A stretch of DNA of 64,000 bases from Microbispora sp. ZYX-F-249 (GTDB taxonomy: Bacteria; Actinomycetota; Actinomycetes; Streptosporangiales; Streptosporangiaceae): positions 1-64,000 of the forward strand of contig NZ_JBDJAW010000022.1 in NCBI RefSeq assembly GCF_039649665.1, written 5' to 3'. Shown here in pieces: positions 16,835 to 25,575 of the stretch; position 1 is the first letter of the stretch, and every line of letters starts with the position of its first letter. A program made the position numbers and the translations under genes. A model generated the notes under the pieces. It saw only the letters and a program-made list of their open reading frames with translations, did not search any database and was not told where the DNA came from.

Positions 16835-18462
16835 GATGCGGGCCGCTGAGATGCGGGCGGCTGAGATGCGGGCGGCTGAGATGCGGCGGCGGCCACCTGA
16901 CCGGCCCACCGGTAGTCGGCCTTGCCCGCCGGGGAGCGGACGATCTCCTCCACGAACGCGTAGGTCCGCGGCACCTTGTAGCCCGACAGCCGGGTGCGGC
17001 AGTGCGCGTCGAGCTGCTCCGCCGTCGGCGCGGTCCCGCCGTACGGCTGGACGACGGCCGCGACCCGCGAGCCCCAGCGTTCGTCGGGGATGCCGGTGAC
17101 CACGGCGTCGAACACGGCGGGATGCCCCTTGAGCACCGCCTCGACCTCCTCGGGGAAGACCTTCTCCCCGCCGGTGTTGACGCACTGGGACCCGCGTCCG
17201 CAGAACCGGATCGTGCCGTCCTCCTCGACCGTCGCGAGGTCGCCGGTGAGCAGCCACCGCACGCCATGGGCGTCGGTGACGAAGGTGCGGGCGGTCTTGT
17301 CCGGGTCGTTGTGGTAGCCGAAGGCGATCCGGCCGCTCCTGGCCACCGTGCCGATCCGCCCGGAGCCCGGCTCGACCGGGGTCAGCGTCTCGTCCAGCAC
17401 GGCCACGGTGGCGTTCGCGTTGGGCCGGTAGCGCAGGCCGGACTCCGGCGACGACCCGTCGACGCCCGAGGCCGTGTATCCGGACTCGGTCGAGCCGAAG
17501 TTGTCGAGGATCATCCGGCCCGGCAGCAGCTCCTCCAGCCGCGCGCGCACGGCGCCGCTGAGGATCGCCCCGGTCGAGCTGAGCACGAACAGCGACGACA
17601 GGTCGTAGGACCCGGCGGCCATCTCCTCGGCGAGCGGGCGGGCCATCGCGTCGCCGGTGATGTTCAGGCTGACGACCTTCTCCCGATCGATCGCGCGCAG
17701 CACGGCGGCCGCGTCGAACCGGCGGACGTGCACCATCGTGCCGCCCATCCACCAGGCGATGAAGGTGCCCATCTGGGCCGCGCCGTGCATCAGCGGGGCC
17801 CCCGTCATCATGACGACCGGGGACGCCGTGCCGCGCGCCTGCTCGATGACCGCCTCGGGCGTCTTCAGCGGGTCGCCGTACGGGTTGCCGCCGCCGAAGG
17901 CGAAGAACAGGTCCTCCGACCGCCACATCACGCCCTTGGGCATGCCGGTCGTGCCGCCGGTGTAGATGACGTACACGTCGTCGCCGGAGCGGGGCGGGAA
18001 GTCCCTGCCTTCGGACTCCCCCGCCACCGCCTCCTCGTACGGCACCGCCCCCGGCACGGCGGTGGGGCCGCCGACGGCGACGAGGTGGCGCAGCCCGGGG
18101 ACCTGCGCGGCCACGGCCGCGACCCGGTCGCCGAACTCCACGTCGAACAGCAGGGCCGCGATGCCGGAGTCCCGGTAGAGGTAGCGCAGCTCCGACTCGA
18201 CGTACCGGTAGTTGACGTTGACCGGGACGGCCCGCAGCTTCAGCGTCGCCAGCAGGGCCGCGACGTACTCCATCCCGTTGTAGAGCTGCATGCCCACGTG
18301 CGTTCCGTGGCCGACGCCGTGCGCGGCCAGGTGGTGGGCCAGCCGGTTGGCGTGGGCGTCGAGCTCGGCGTACGTCGCGCGGTCGTCGCCGCAGACCACC
18401 GCGACGCGGTCCCCGATGGCGTCGGCGAGCCCCTCGAAAAGATCGGCGTGGTTGAACTCCAT
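16807..18462 (-). CDS. Acyl-CoA synthetase, FadD19-like (steroid side-chain type)
   Basis: 551 residues, AMP-forming ligase: YTGGTTGMPKGV (P-loop, about 168), DNFGSTESG, LLTGDLATVEEDG and the hinge/Lys end KVPRTYAFVEEIVRSPAGK. It activates a carboxylic acid to its CoA thioester with ATP. Length and genomic partners (two SCP2 thiolases, DUF35 protein, crotonase) match M. tuberculosis FadD19 (Rv3515c), which loads cholesterol side-chain acids; substrate identity is inference. The last ~25 residues are ASQPPASQPPASQ repeats from a 15-bp DNA repeat overlapping the convergent gene. Last gene of the minus-strand operon, 37 bases after the thiolase gene. Confidence 0.85.
   Translation of the reverse strand: MEFNHADLFEGLADAIGDRVAVVCGDDRATYAELDAHANRLAHHLAAHGVGHGTHVGMQLYNGMEYVAALLATLKLRAVPVNVNYRYVESELRYLYRDSGIAALLFDVEFGDRVAAVAAQVPGLRHLVAVGGPTAVPGAVPYEEAVAGESEGRDFPPRSGDDVYVIYTGGTTGMPKGVMWRSEDLFFAFGGGNPYGDPLKTPEAVIEQARGTASPVVMMTGAPLMHGAAQMGTFIAWWMGGTMVHVRRFDAAAVLRAIDREKVVSLNITGDAMARPLAEEMAAGSYDLSSLFVLSSTGAILSGAVRARLEELLPGRMILDNFGSTESGYTASGVDGSSPESGLRYRPNANATVAVLDETLTPVEPGSGRIGTVARSGRIAFGYHNDPDKTARTFVTDAHGVRWLLTGDLATVEEDGTIRFCGRGSQCVNTGGEKVFPEEVEAVLKGHPAVFDAVVTGIPDERWGSRVAAVVQPYGGTAPTAEQLDAHCRTRLSGYKVPRTYAFVEEIVRSPAGKADYRWAGQVAAAASQPPASQPPASQRPASQPVARPSE
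16831..16887. repeat. 15-bp tandem repeat, 3.8 units
   Basis: Units of CTGAGATGCGGGCGG repeat from 16831 to 16887. They lie at the convergent junction and encode the Ala/Ser/Gln/Pro tail of the acyl-CoA synthetase on the minus strand. The first unit also covers the stop of the plus-strand gene. Confidence 0.85.
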
Positions 18463-18499
18463 CGGGCGGACCTCCCGCTCGTCAGGGTCTGCGACTACC

Positions 18500-19648
18500 T
18501 CACGGTCTGCTGCTTCCGACGATCCACATCGCGAAGAACTGCGCGCCTCCGCCGTACGCGTGGCCGAGCGCGAGGCGTGCCCCCTCGACCTGGTGCTCCC
18601 CCGCCATGCCCCGCACCTGGAGCGCCGCCTCGGCGAAGCGGATGAGGCCGGACGCGCCGATCGGGTTGGACGACAGCACGCCGCCGGAGGCGTTCCACGG
18701 GGTGTCGCCGTCGAGCGCCGTGCATCCGGCCTCGGTGAGCTTCCAGCCCTCCCCCTCGGCGGCGAAGCCCAGGTTCTCCAGCCACATCGGCTCGTACCAG
18801 GAGAAGGGCACGTACACCTCGGCGACGTCGATCTCCCGGCGCGGGTCGGTGACGCCGGCCTGGCGGTAGACGTCGGCGGCGCAGTCGCGGCCCGCGCGCG
18901 GGCTGACGACGTCGCGGCCGGCCACCATGATCGGCTCCGAGCGCATCGCCGTGCCGTGGATCCAGGCGGGCGTGCCGGTCACCTTGTCCTCGGCGGCGAG
19001 CACGATCGCGCAGGCGCCGTCGGACGACGGGCAGGTCTCCAGGTAGCGGATCGGCTCCCACAGCATCGGGGTCGACTCGACCATCTCCCGGCTGATCCCC
19101 GGGATGCGCAGGTGGGCGTAGGGGTTCTTCAGCGCGTTGAGCCGGTCCTTGACCGCGACCAGCGTGCCGATGTGGTCCGGCGCGCCCGACCTGCGCATGT
19201 ACTCCCTGATGTGCGGAGCGAAGTAGCCGCCCGCGCCCACGACCAGGGAGGCGTTGAAGGGCAGGTGCGTGGACAGGGCCCAGGTGGCGTTCGACTCCGA
19301 CTGCTTCTCGAAGGCGACGACCAGCACCCGCCCGTGCACGCCGCCCTGCACGAGCGACGCGCCGACCAGCGCGGTCGAGCCGCCGACCGAGCCCGCCGTG
19401 TGCACGCGCATCACCGGCTTGCCGGCCCCGCCGAGCGCGTCGGCGAGGTACGCCTCGGGCATCATCACGCCCTCGAACAGGTCCGGCGCCTTGCCGATGA
19501 CGACCGCGTCGATGTCGGCGAACGTCAGCCCGGCGTCCTCCAGCGCCCGCAGGGCGGCCTCGCGGACCAGCCCGGCCAGCGACACGTCCCGCCGTCTGGT
19601 CTGGTAGCGGGTCTGGCCCACGCCGATGACGGCACAGCGGTTTCCCAC
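18500..19648 (-). CDS. SCP2-type thiolase / lipid-transfer protein, Ltp3-like
   Basis: 382 residues from a GTG behind AGGAG. Non-decarboxylating thiolase fold: VGQTRYQTRR near the N-terminus, HTAGSVGGSTALVGAS near 83, LALGHAYGGGAQFFAMW at the C-terminus. In M. tuberculosis the two-thiolase-plus-DUF35 set (Rv3521-Rv3523) belongs to steroid side-chain catabolism, where such proteins form aldolase or thiolase complexes with DUF35 partners. Here the same three lie in the same operon, 8 bases apart. Retro-aldol versus thiolytic activity cannot be decided from sequence. Confidence 0.8.
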   Translation of the reverse strand: MGNRCAVIGVGQTRYQTRRRDVSLAGLVREAALRALEDAGLTFADIDAVVIGKAPDLFEGVMMPEAYLADALGGAGKPVMRVHTAGSVGGSTALVGASLVQGGVHGRVLVVAFEKQSESNATWALSTHLPFNASLVVGAGGYFAPHIREYMRRSGAPDHIGTLVAVKDRLNALKNPYAHLRIPGISREMVESTPMLWEPIRYLETCPSSDGACAIVLAAEDKVTGTPAWIHGTAMRSEPIMVAGRDVVSPRAGRDCAADVYRQAGVTDPRREIDVAEVYVPFSWYEPMWLENLGFAAEGEGWKLTEAGCTALDGDTPWNASGGVLSSNPIGASGLIRFAEAALQVRGMAGEHQVEGARLALGHAYGGGAQFFAMWIVGSSRP

Positions 19649-19656
19649 GGCGACTC

Positions 19657-20697
19657 CTACAGAGACTGGTCGAGGACGGCGCCTTCGAGCACGGCGACGA
19701 GGTTCTGCTGCAGGCACGGTCCCGAGGTGGCGTGCGCCACCGCGCGGGCGGCCGAGCCGTCGAGGATCCGCCGGGCCGCCTCCCCGACGCGGATCAGGCC
19801 GGTGGCCATGACCGGGTTGGCCGCGAGCGGCCCGCCGGACGGGTTGACCGTCACCTCGCCGGACAGGCCGAGCGCCGCCCGCAGGATCGGCTCCTCGTGG
19901 CTGAACTGGGTGTGCAGCTCGGCCACGTCGACCGGGCCCTTGCCCACTCCGGCCGCCCGGCCCGCCTCCGCCGTGGACACCGACCGGGACAGGTCGCGCA
20001 TGCCCAGGTAGTGGGGCTCGGCGCGGTGGGCGATGCCGGTGATCCAGGCGGGCCGCCCGGTTAGCTCGCGGGCACGGTCCCCGGCGGCCAGCACCACGGC
20101 CGCCGCCCCGTCCGTGACCGGCGCGACGTCGTACGGCCGCAGCGGCTCGACCTCGAACTCCTCTCCGGAAGGGTCGGGCAGGTCGAGGGCGTGGGGGTTG
20201 GCCCGGCCGTCGGCCCGGCTGCGCCGTACGATCTCGTCCAGCGCCGGTCTGTCCGCGTTCACCGCGCAGGCCTGCAGGGCGGCGTACGACACCTGGTCGA
20301 GCCCGAGCGGCGCGAGATAGTACGGATCGAGCTGGAGCGTCATGATCTCCCGGATGTCCGACATCGACGACTTGCCGAAGCCGTAGACCAGGGCGGTGTC
20401 GATGTCGCCGTGCTGGAGCCGCACCCACGCCTCGTACAGCGCGAACGCGCCGTCCATCTCGACGTGGCTCTCGCTGATCGGCGGCCAGGCGCCGACCGCG
20501 TCAAGCGCCGAGACGAACGAGAACGGCGCGCCGGCCAGGTAGTCGCACGAGCCGGAGCAGGTGAAGCCGAACCTCTTCAGCCCGGTCGCCCGCTTGACCT
20601 CGTCGATCACCGGCAGCAGCAGCTCGGGCTCGGCCAGCCCGGTGTCGTGCCCGGTGTGCACGGTCTGGGCGAAGGCGACGACCGCGACCTCCCTCAT
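19657..20697 (-). CDS. SCP2-type thiolase / lipid-transfer protein, Ltp4-like
   Basis: 346 residues; the ATG overlaps the stop of the DUF35 gene (TGATG). Thiolase-like fold with FTCSGSCDYLAG near residue 49, DVAPVTDGAAAVVLAAG near 192 and NPSGGPLAANPVMATGLIR near 285. Size and position next to an Ltp3-like gene and a double DUF35 gene match Ltp4 (Rv3522). Probably acts with the neighbouring DUF35 protein on an acyl-CoA intermediate in the cytoplasm. Confidence 0.8.
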   Translation of the reverse strand: MREVAVVAFAQTVHTGHDTGLAEPELLLPVIDEVKRATGLKRFGFTCSGSCDYLAGAPFSFVSALDAVGAWPPISESHVEMDGAFALYEAWVRLQHGDIDTALVYGFGKSSMSDIREIMTLQLDPYYLAPLGLDQVSYAALQACAVNADRPALDEIVRRSRADGRANPHALDLPDPSGEEFEVEPLRPYDVAPVTDGAAAVVLAAGDRARELTGRPAWITGIAHRAEPHYLGMRDLSRSVSTAEAGRAAGVGKGPVDVAELHTQFSHEEPILRAALGLSGEVTVNPSGGPLAANPVMATGLIRVGEAARRILDGSAARAVAHATSGPCLQQNLVAVLEGAVLDQSL

Positions 20698-21617
20698 CAG
20701 GCACCCCCGATGGAGTCGTCGAGGTCGGCGTCCGGCTCGCCGGTCGGCTCGAACCACTTGACGTTGGTCATCGACAGCGTCCGCTCCTCCGGCGGCACCC
20801 ACACGGCGCGCACCCGCATGCCCTGCCGCACCTCGTGTGCCGGGATGCCGCCGATCAGCGCGATCATCGGCGTGTCCGCGCCGTCCAGCAGCACGTACGC
20901 CGAGACGAACGGCACCTCGGGGGCCCGGGGGTCGGGCAGGTTGTTGATCGCGTAGGTGGTGACGGTGCCGGTGTCGGCGACCTCCACCTCCTCCTCCACG
21001 ACGGAGCCGCAGGCGGGGCAGGACACGCGGTAGGGCACGTAGACGGCGTCGCATTCGGCGCACCGGCCGCCGAGGAACCTGCCGTCGCGCACGCCTTCGA
21101 GGAAGCGGGTGAGCGCCCGGCCCGGCGTGACGCGATACTCGGCCCGCACCGGCGCGACGAGCGAGGTGACCTCGGGCACGAAGCACTCGATGTCCGTGAT
21201 GTGGCCCGTCGTGGCGGCCCGCCAGCGCGGGCGCACCCGCAGTCCCGGCCGCAGCGCCTTCGGGCTTCCCGCGTCCAGCGCGTGGACCAGGGCGGTGTCG
21301 GCGCCGTCGAGCTTGATGAGCGCCCAGGCGAACGGCCGGTCGAGCGGGTGGCCGGGGCGCGGGGAGCCGACCCAGGCCCACGCCTGGACGGTCCCGGCCG
21401 GTCCGACCTCCACGTAGTCGTCCGTGACCGGCTCGCCCGTGTCCGGGTCGTACTCCAGCGGCGGGACCAGCACCCGCCCGCCGGCCGTGCGGACCCCGAC
21501 CAGCCGCCGGTCGCGCAGCTCGGTGAGGAACCGCCCGATGACCGGACCGGTCGTCCGCGTGTAGCCGCCGGGGAACTCCAGGACGTGAATGGCGGCCGGC
21601 GATTCCTCAGATGGCAC
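20697..21617 (-). CDS. Double OB-fold zinc-ribbon (DUF35) protein
   Basis: 306 residues from a GTG that overlaps the upstream synthetase gene by 11 bases. Two tandem DUF35 OB-fold modules: the first (about 20-140) lacks a zinc ribbon; the second (about 165-290) has CAECDAVYVPYRVSCPACG with four Cys ligands. Such proteins are obligate partners of SCP2-type thiolases or aldolases and of MaoC-like hydratases in steroid side-chain degradation. The size matches Rv3521. The overlaps on both sides indicate tight co-expression with the two thiolases. Confidence 0.85.
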   Translation of the reverse strand: MPSEESPAAIHVLEFPGGYTRTTGPVIGRFLTELRDRRLVGVRTAGGRVLVPPLEYDPDTGEPVTDDYVEVGPAGTVQAWAWVGSPRPGHPLDRPFAWALIKLDGADTALVHALDAGSPKALRPGLRVRPRWRAATTGHITDIECFVPEVTSLVAPVRAEYRVTPGRALTRFLEGVRDGRFLGGRCAECDAVYVPYRVSCPACGSVVEEEVEVADTGTVTTYAINNLPDPRAPEVPFVSAYVLLDGADTPMIALIGGIPAHEVRQGMRVRAVWVPPEERTLSMTNVKWFEPTGEPDADLDDSIGGA

Positions 21618-23154
21618 GGTCCCTGCCTTCCCAGTAGGGGGCGCGGAGCTTGCGTTTGAGCAGCTTGCCGTTCGGCTCGCGGGGCATCTCGTCGATGAAC
21701 TGGATCATTCTCGGCCACTTCATGTGGGCCAGGCGGCCCTGCAGCGACAGGACGATCTCCGCGGCCAGTTCCTGCCCGGGAACAGCGCCGGGCGCGGGCT
21801 CGACGACTGCCATGATCCGCTCGCCCCACTCGTCGTCCGGGATGCCGAACACGGCCACGTCCGCCACTTTCGGGTGGACCATGAGCTCGTTCTCGATCTC
21901 GGCCGGGTAGATGTTGGCGCCACCCGAGATGATCATGTCGGCCTTACGGTCGCAGAGGAACAGGAAGCCGTCCTCGTCCAGGTAGCCGATGTCGCCGACG
22001 GTGAAGTGGTCACGCAGCCGATTGGCCGCGGTCTTCTCCGGGTCGCCCTTGTACTCGAAGGAGACGCCCATCTTCATGTAGACGGTGCCGGGCGTGCCCG
22101 CGGGCACCGGTGCGAGCTCGTCGTCCACGATCAGCAGCTCACTGCCCGGCCAGGCCTTCCCGACCGTGCCCGGCCGTTTCTTCCAGTCGTCGGGGGTGGC
22201 GATCGTGCCGCCGCCCTCGGTGGCGGCGTAGTACTCGTAGATCACGTCGCCCCACCACTCCAGCATCTGCCACTTCACGGGCACGGGACACGGCGCGGCG
22301 GCGTGGATCATCCAGCGCAGCGACGACAGGTCGTAGGACCGCCGCGTCTCCTCGGGCAGCGACAGCAGCCGTTTGAAGTGCGTGGGAACCATGTGGGAGT
22401 TCGTCACGTGGTGCCGCTCGCACAGGCGCAGCGTCTCCTCGGCGTCCCACTTGTCCATGAAGACCAGCGTGTGGCCCATGTGCAGCGCCGTACCGGCGAA
22501 CTGGGTGACGGCCGTGTGGTAGCTCGGCGAGGTGACGAGGTGGGCGTTCGGCCGGCCCGGCGTCACGCCGAACAGCCGCAGCAGGCCCGTCATCAGCTCG
22601 GCCGAGTCGTCGGGGTCGAGGCCCGTGAGCGCGCGCCGCACGCCCTTCGGCCGTCCGGTCGTGCCGGAGGTGTAGTGCATGGTGGCCCCGGCCGTACGGT
22701 CGCCGGGCAGGGTGTCGGGCATGCCGGCGGTCAGCTCGGCCACCGGGCGGAAGCCCTCGATCTCGCCGTAGGAGAAGCACCGCCCGGCCGCGATGCCGGC
22801 CTCCCGGGCGGCCCTGGCGGCCTCGGCGGCGTACCGCTCGTGGGCGAGGAACGCGGCCGCCTCGCTGTCGGCGACGATGTAGCCGATCTCCGGTCCGGTG
22901 AGGTGCCAGTTGACCGGCGTGTAGTACCACCCCGCCTGCAGGGCGGCGAGATAGAGCACGAGGCCGTCCGCGCCGTTGGGCAGCAGGCCGCAGATGCCGT
23001 CCCCGGGTCCCAGGCCCAGCGCGCGCAGGCCGTGGACCATGCGGTTGGCCCGGGCGAGCAACTCGCCCGCGGAGTGTTCCGTGCCGTCGGGATCGACCGC
23101 CGCGATCCACGCCGGGTCGGTCTGCGCGAGCCTCCAGAAACCGAGTGAGCCCAT
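21607..23154 (-). CDS. Acyl-CoA synthetase (AMP-forming), first gene of the minus-strand operon
   Basis: 515 residues from an ATG with GGGAGC upstream (the open frame extends to 23382, but this start fits the ribosome site and family length). AMP-binding motifs: MHYTSGTTGRPKGV near 165, EYYAATEGGG near 300, VGDIGYLDEDGFL near 400, C-terminal PREPNGKLLKR. Could be FadD17-like or another long-chain or steroid acid ligase; I cannot separate these. It is divergent from the enoyl-CoA hydratase gene, with a KstR-like site between them. Confidence 0.85.
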   Translation of the reverse strand: MGSLGFWRLAQTDPAWIAAVDPDGTEHSAGELLARANRMVHGLRALGLGPGDGICGLLPNGADGLVLYLAALQAGWYYTPVNWHLTGPEIGYIVADSEAAAFLAHERYAAEAARAAREAGIAAGRCFSYGEIEGFRPVAELTAGMPDTLPGDRTAGATMHYTSGTTGRPKGVRRALTGLDPDDSAELMTGLLRLFGVTPGRPNAHLVTSPSYHTAVTQFAGTALHMGHTLVFMDKWDAEETLRLCERHHVTNSHMVPTHFKRLLSLPEETRRSYDLSSLRWMIHAAAPCPVPVKWQMLEWWGDVIYEYYAATEGGGTIATPDDWKKRPGTVGKAWPGSELLIVDDELAPVPAGTPGTVYMKMGVSFEYKGDPEKTAANRLRDHFTVGDIGYLDEDGFLFLCDRKADMIISGGANIYPAEIENELMVHPKVADVAVFGIPDDEWGERIMAVVEPAPGAVPGQELAAEIVLSLQGRLAHMKWPRMIQFIDEMPREPNGKLLKRKLRAPYWEGRDRAI

Positions 23155-23261
23155 GTGCCAGCTCCCTAGGGGGTGCGCCGCGAAGCCGGGCGTCAGCGGC
23201 CGGGCAGTGAAACACGACGGGACGACGCTGACAAGATCTGGCAATGCGGAGCGACTCAGAT

Positions 23262-23275
23262 GAGAATCGGTTCTA
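23262..23275. promoter_or_regulatory. KstR-like palindrome between acyl-CoA synthetase and crotonase genes
   Basis: GAGAATCGGTTCTA; on the other strand TAGAACCGATTCTC. It differs from the remembered KstR pattern TnnAACnnGTTnnA at one half (ATT for GTT). It lies ~108 bases from the synthetase start and ~85 from the crotonase start, so it could govern both. Confidence 0.5.
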
Positions 23276-23359
23276 GTTCTTGCGGGCAGACTAACCCCGC
23301 GCGCGATGTCTAACAAGCGCTTGATCGAACCGGTGACGCCGTCCCGCTGGAGGACACCT

Positions 23360-24175
23360 GTGGAGCTCCTGCCCATCAGCACCCCGCACTGCCGGATCGA
23401 GCGCGACGGTCACGTGGTGATCGTCACGATGGACCGCCCCGAGGCCAGGAACGCGCTCTCGCAGGACATGCTGGTGGGGCTGGCCGAGGCGTGGCAGTAC
23501 GTCTCGGACGAGCCCGAGGTGCGGGTCGGCATCCTGACCGGGGCGAACGGCACGTTCTGCGCCGGGGCCGACCTCAAGGCGATGGGCACGCCCTCGCAGG
23601 ACGAGCGGGTGCGCCGCCGGGCCGCCGAGATCCCCGACTACCACTGGAAGGGCCTGCTGCGCGATCCCGAGGCGCTGCCGTCCAAGCCGATCGTGTGCGC
23701 GGTCGAGGGATACGCCGTGGCGGGCGGCACCGAACTGCTCGTCGGCACCGACCTGCGCGTCGCCGCCGAGAGCGCCACGCTCGGGCTTTTCGAGGCCAGG
23801 CGGGCGCTGTTCCCGATGGGCGGCAGCGCCATCCGGCTGCCCCGCCAGATCCCGTACGCGTTCGCCATGGACGTGCTGCTCACCGGCCGGGCGGTCACGG
23901 CGGCCGAGGCGCTCGCGATGGGCATGGTCAACCGGGTCGTGCCGGACGGCGGGGCGCTCGCGGCGGCCCGTGAGATCGCCGAGCAGGTGGCCGCCTGCGG
24001 GCCGCTGGCCACGCGGGCGATCCTGCGCGCCTACCGCGAGACGCTGGGCATGCCGGAGGCCGAGGCGCTCAAGGTCTCCGACGCGATCGGCTGGCCGGTC
24101 ATCGGCTCCGAGGACGCCAAGGAGGGCGCCCGCGCCTTCCGCGACAAGCGCCCGCCCGTCTACCGGGGCCGATAG
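23360..24175 (+). CDS. Enoyl-CoA hydratase / crotonase (EchA-like)
   Basis: 271 residues from a GTG with GGAGG upstream; the longer frame from 23306 has no better ribosome site. Crotonase fold: DRPEARNALSQDM near 29, GTFCAGADLKAM (oxyanion loop) near 69, GYAVAGGTELLVGTDLRVA near 115. It hydrates trans-2-enoyl-CoA. The second catalytic Glu position falls in LFEARRALFP. Size and neighbourhood recall EchA19 (Rv3516), which sits beside fadD19. Converges on the ARMT1-like gene with 4 bases between stops. Confidence 0.85.
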   Translation: MELLPISTPHCRIERDGHVVIVTMDRPEARNALSQDMLVGLAEAWQYVSDEPEVRVGILTGANGTFCAGADLKAMGTPSQDERVRRRAAEIPDYHWKGLLRDPEALPSKPIVCAVEGYAVAGGTELLVGTDLRVAAESATLGLFEARRALFPMGGSAIRLPRQIPYAFAMDVLLTGRAVTAAEALAMGMVNRVVPDGGALAAAREIAEQVAACGPLATRAILRAYRETLGMPEAEALKVSDAIGWPVIGSEDAKEGARAFRDKRPPVYRGR

Positions 24176-24179
24176 CCGT

Positions 24180-25361
24180 TCAGGGACGGACCTGGACCAT
24201 GGCGTGGGTGCCCGTGGTGCGCCATGGGCGGCCGGTCGCGTCCAGCTCCGCCAGCGTCCGCTCCGGCACGCCGACCAGCGCGTCCGACTTCAGCGTGCGC
24301 AGCGCGACGACGGGCCCCGGGAAGTAACCGGTGACCGCGGCGAACGGCATGGTCGCCGGCCACATCCGGTCGCCGACGAGCCGCCGGTAGTTCAGGTCGC
24401 CCTTCAGGACGGTCAGCGAGGCCGACGCGAACTCCGCGCGCAGGTCGTCCGGCATGTCCGAGTAGGGCAGCGGAGCGCAGGCGAAGGGATGCGCCCGCAG
24501 CCGAAGACGCCCCTCCTCCATCGCGGCCCACAGGCGGGCGCCGGCCTCCCCGGCCCGGCCGGGGGCCGCGGCGAGCCGCCGCACGCACGCGAGCACGTCG
24601 GCCGGGGTGGCGTCCGACACGAAGTACGGAACGGGCTTCACGTGGAGGACGACCTCGCCCGCGAGCCCGCGGGTGAGGAGGTGGTCGACGAGCACGAGGT
24701 CGGGCAGCAGTTCACGCCCCGCGTTGTCGGCGACCAGGCAGATCCGCCCCGGCGCGGCGGCCTCGACAAGCGTCCACAGCAGCGGGCCGTCGTCCACGAC
24801 CAGGCCTGCCGCCCTCTCGTGGTCGCCGTCGAGCGTGACGCCGAAGGACAGGTCGGCGCGGTTGCCCCACAGCGAGCCGAGCAGGAGCGCCCGGGCCTGC
24901 TCGTCCGGGGGCAGCGCCGCCGTCTCGTCGAGCGCCGCCAGTTCCCCGTCCACGACCGGGCCCTCGAGCTCGGCCTGCTTCATCGGGCCGAACGGGTCGA
25001 CTCCGCGCCACGGACCGTCGCCGAAGTATCCGGTGGCCTCCAGCAGCTTGCGGTAGAAGTAGCTCTCACCCCACAGGAACGGCACGTCGACGTAGCGACC
25101 GCCGATCTTGCCGCGTCCCCACTCGGCCCAGGCGGCGCCGTCGTGGGCCGACGGCCCCAGCGGCGCCATGACGTCGCGCACGACCTCGTCGAGCAGCCGG
25201 TCGAGCGCGCGCCGCCGGTCCGGGTCGTACGGCAGCGCCCGCGCGACCTGGCGGACGAGCACGGGATGCCGCTCCCTGAAGACGCTCAGGGCGTAGGAGC
25301 CGGGGACGTTCCCCATGATCGGCGGGGCCTCGGCCACGGTCTCGTCGCGGGCACCACTCAT
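24180..25361 (-). CDS. ARMT1-like damage-control phosphatase (DUF89)
   Basis: 393 residues from the ATG at 25361; an ATG three codons earlier touches the ribosome site. DUF89/ARMT1 fold: LGSLWGNRADLSFG near 165, VADNAGRELLPDLVLVD near 213 with the metal-binding Asp-Asn...Asp pattern, KPVPYFVSDATPADV near 245. Family members are metal-dependent phosphatases of damaged phosphometabolites, once proposed as protein-glutamate methyltransferases. Its promoter region contains six 13-bp tandem repeats. No obvious link to the flanking acyl-CoA genes. Confidence 0.8.
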   Translation of the reverse strand: MSGARDETVAEAPPIMGNVPGSYALSVFRERHPVLVRQVARALPYDPDRRRALDRLLDEVVRDVMAPLGPSAHDGAAWAEWGRGKIGGRYVDVPFLWGESYFYRKLLEATGYFGDGPWRGVDPFGPMKQAELEGPVVDGELAALDETAALPPDEQARALLLGSLWGNRADLSFGVTLDGDHERAAGLVVDDGPLLWTLVEAAAPGRICLVADNAGRELLPDLVLVDHLLTRGLAGEVVLHVKPVPYFVSDATPADVLACVRRLAAAPGRAGEAGARLWAAMEEGRLRLRAHPFACAPLPYSDMPDDLRAEFASASLTVLKGDLNYRRLVGDRMWPATMPFAAVTGYFPGPVVALRTLKSDALVGVPERTLAELDATGRPWRTTGTHAMVQVRP

Positions 25362-25461
25362 CCCCGGCATCCTCCCTCGGCTCGCCGAACTGCACGGCCA
25401 GTAAATCGCAGCGGCCGAGCGACCGAGGGAGGCGGGGCGGCGGTGTGGGGCAGGGGTGAGG

Positions 25462-25539
25462 GACCGGGGCGAGGGACCGGGGCGAGGGACCGGGGCGAGC
25501 GACCGGGGCGAGCGACCGGGGTGAGCGACCGGGGTGAGC
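25462..25539. repeat. Six 13-bp tandem repeats upstream of the ARMT1-like gene
   Basis: Six exact-length units GACCGGGGCGAGG, with variants ending GAGC and GTGAGC, run 25462-25539 between the nitronate monooxygenase stop and the ARMT1-like start. Both flanking genes are on the minus strand, so the array lies in the upstream region of the ARMT1-like gene. Likely slippage-prone; could set promoter spacing. Confidence 0.9.
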
Positions 25540-25575
25540 GAGGACCCCGCCCGCCTCGCCCGCTCGCTCGCGGCG

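Noticed and set aside
15260-17926. 888-codon minus-strand frame spanning several genes
   Set aside because: Crosses two well-supported genes; explained by GC bias at codon position 3.
18500-19648. Classic acetyl-CoA acetyltransferase (beta-ketothiolase)
   Set aside because: SCP2-like thiolase sequence and DUF35 partner fit the steroid-type lipid-transfer set better than a fatty-acid thiolase.
25462-25539. CRISPR or iteron origin in the 13-bp repeats
   Set aside because: Units are adjacent with no spacers, and there is no rep gene or AT-rich region beside them.
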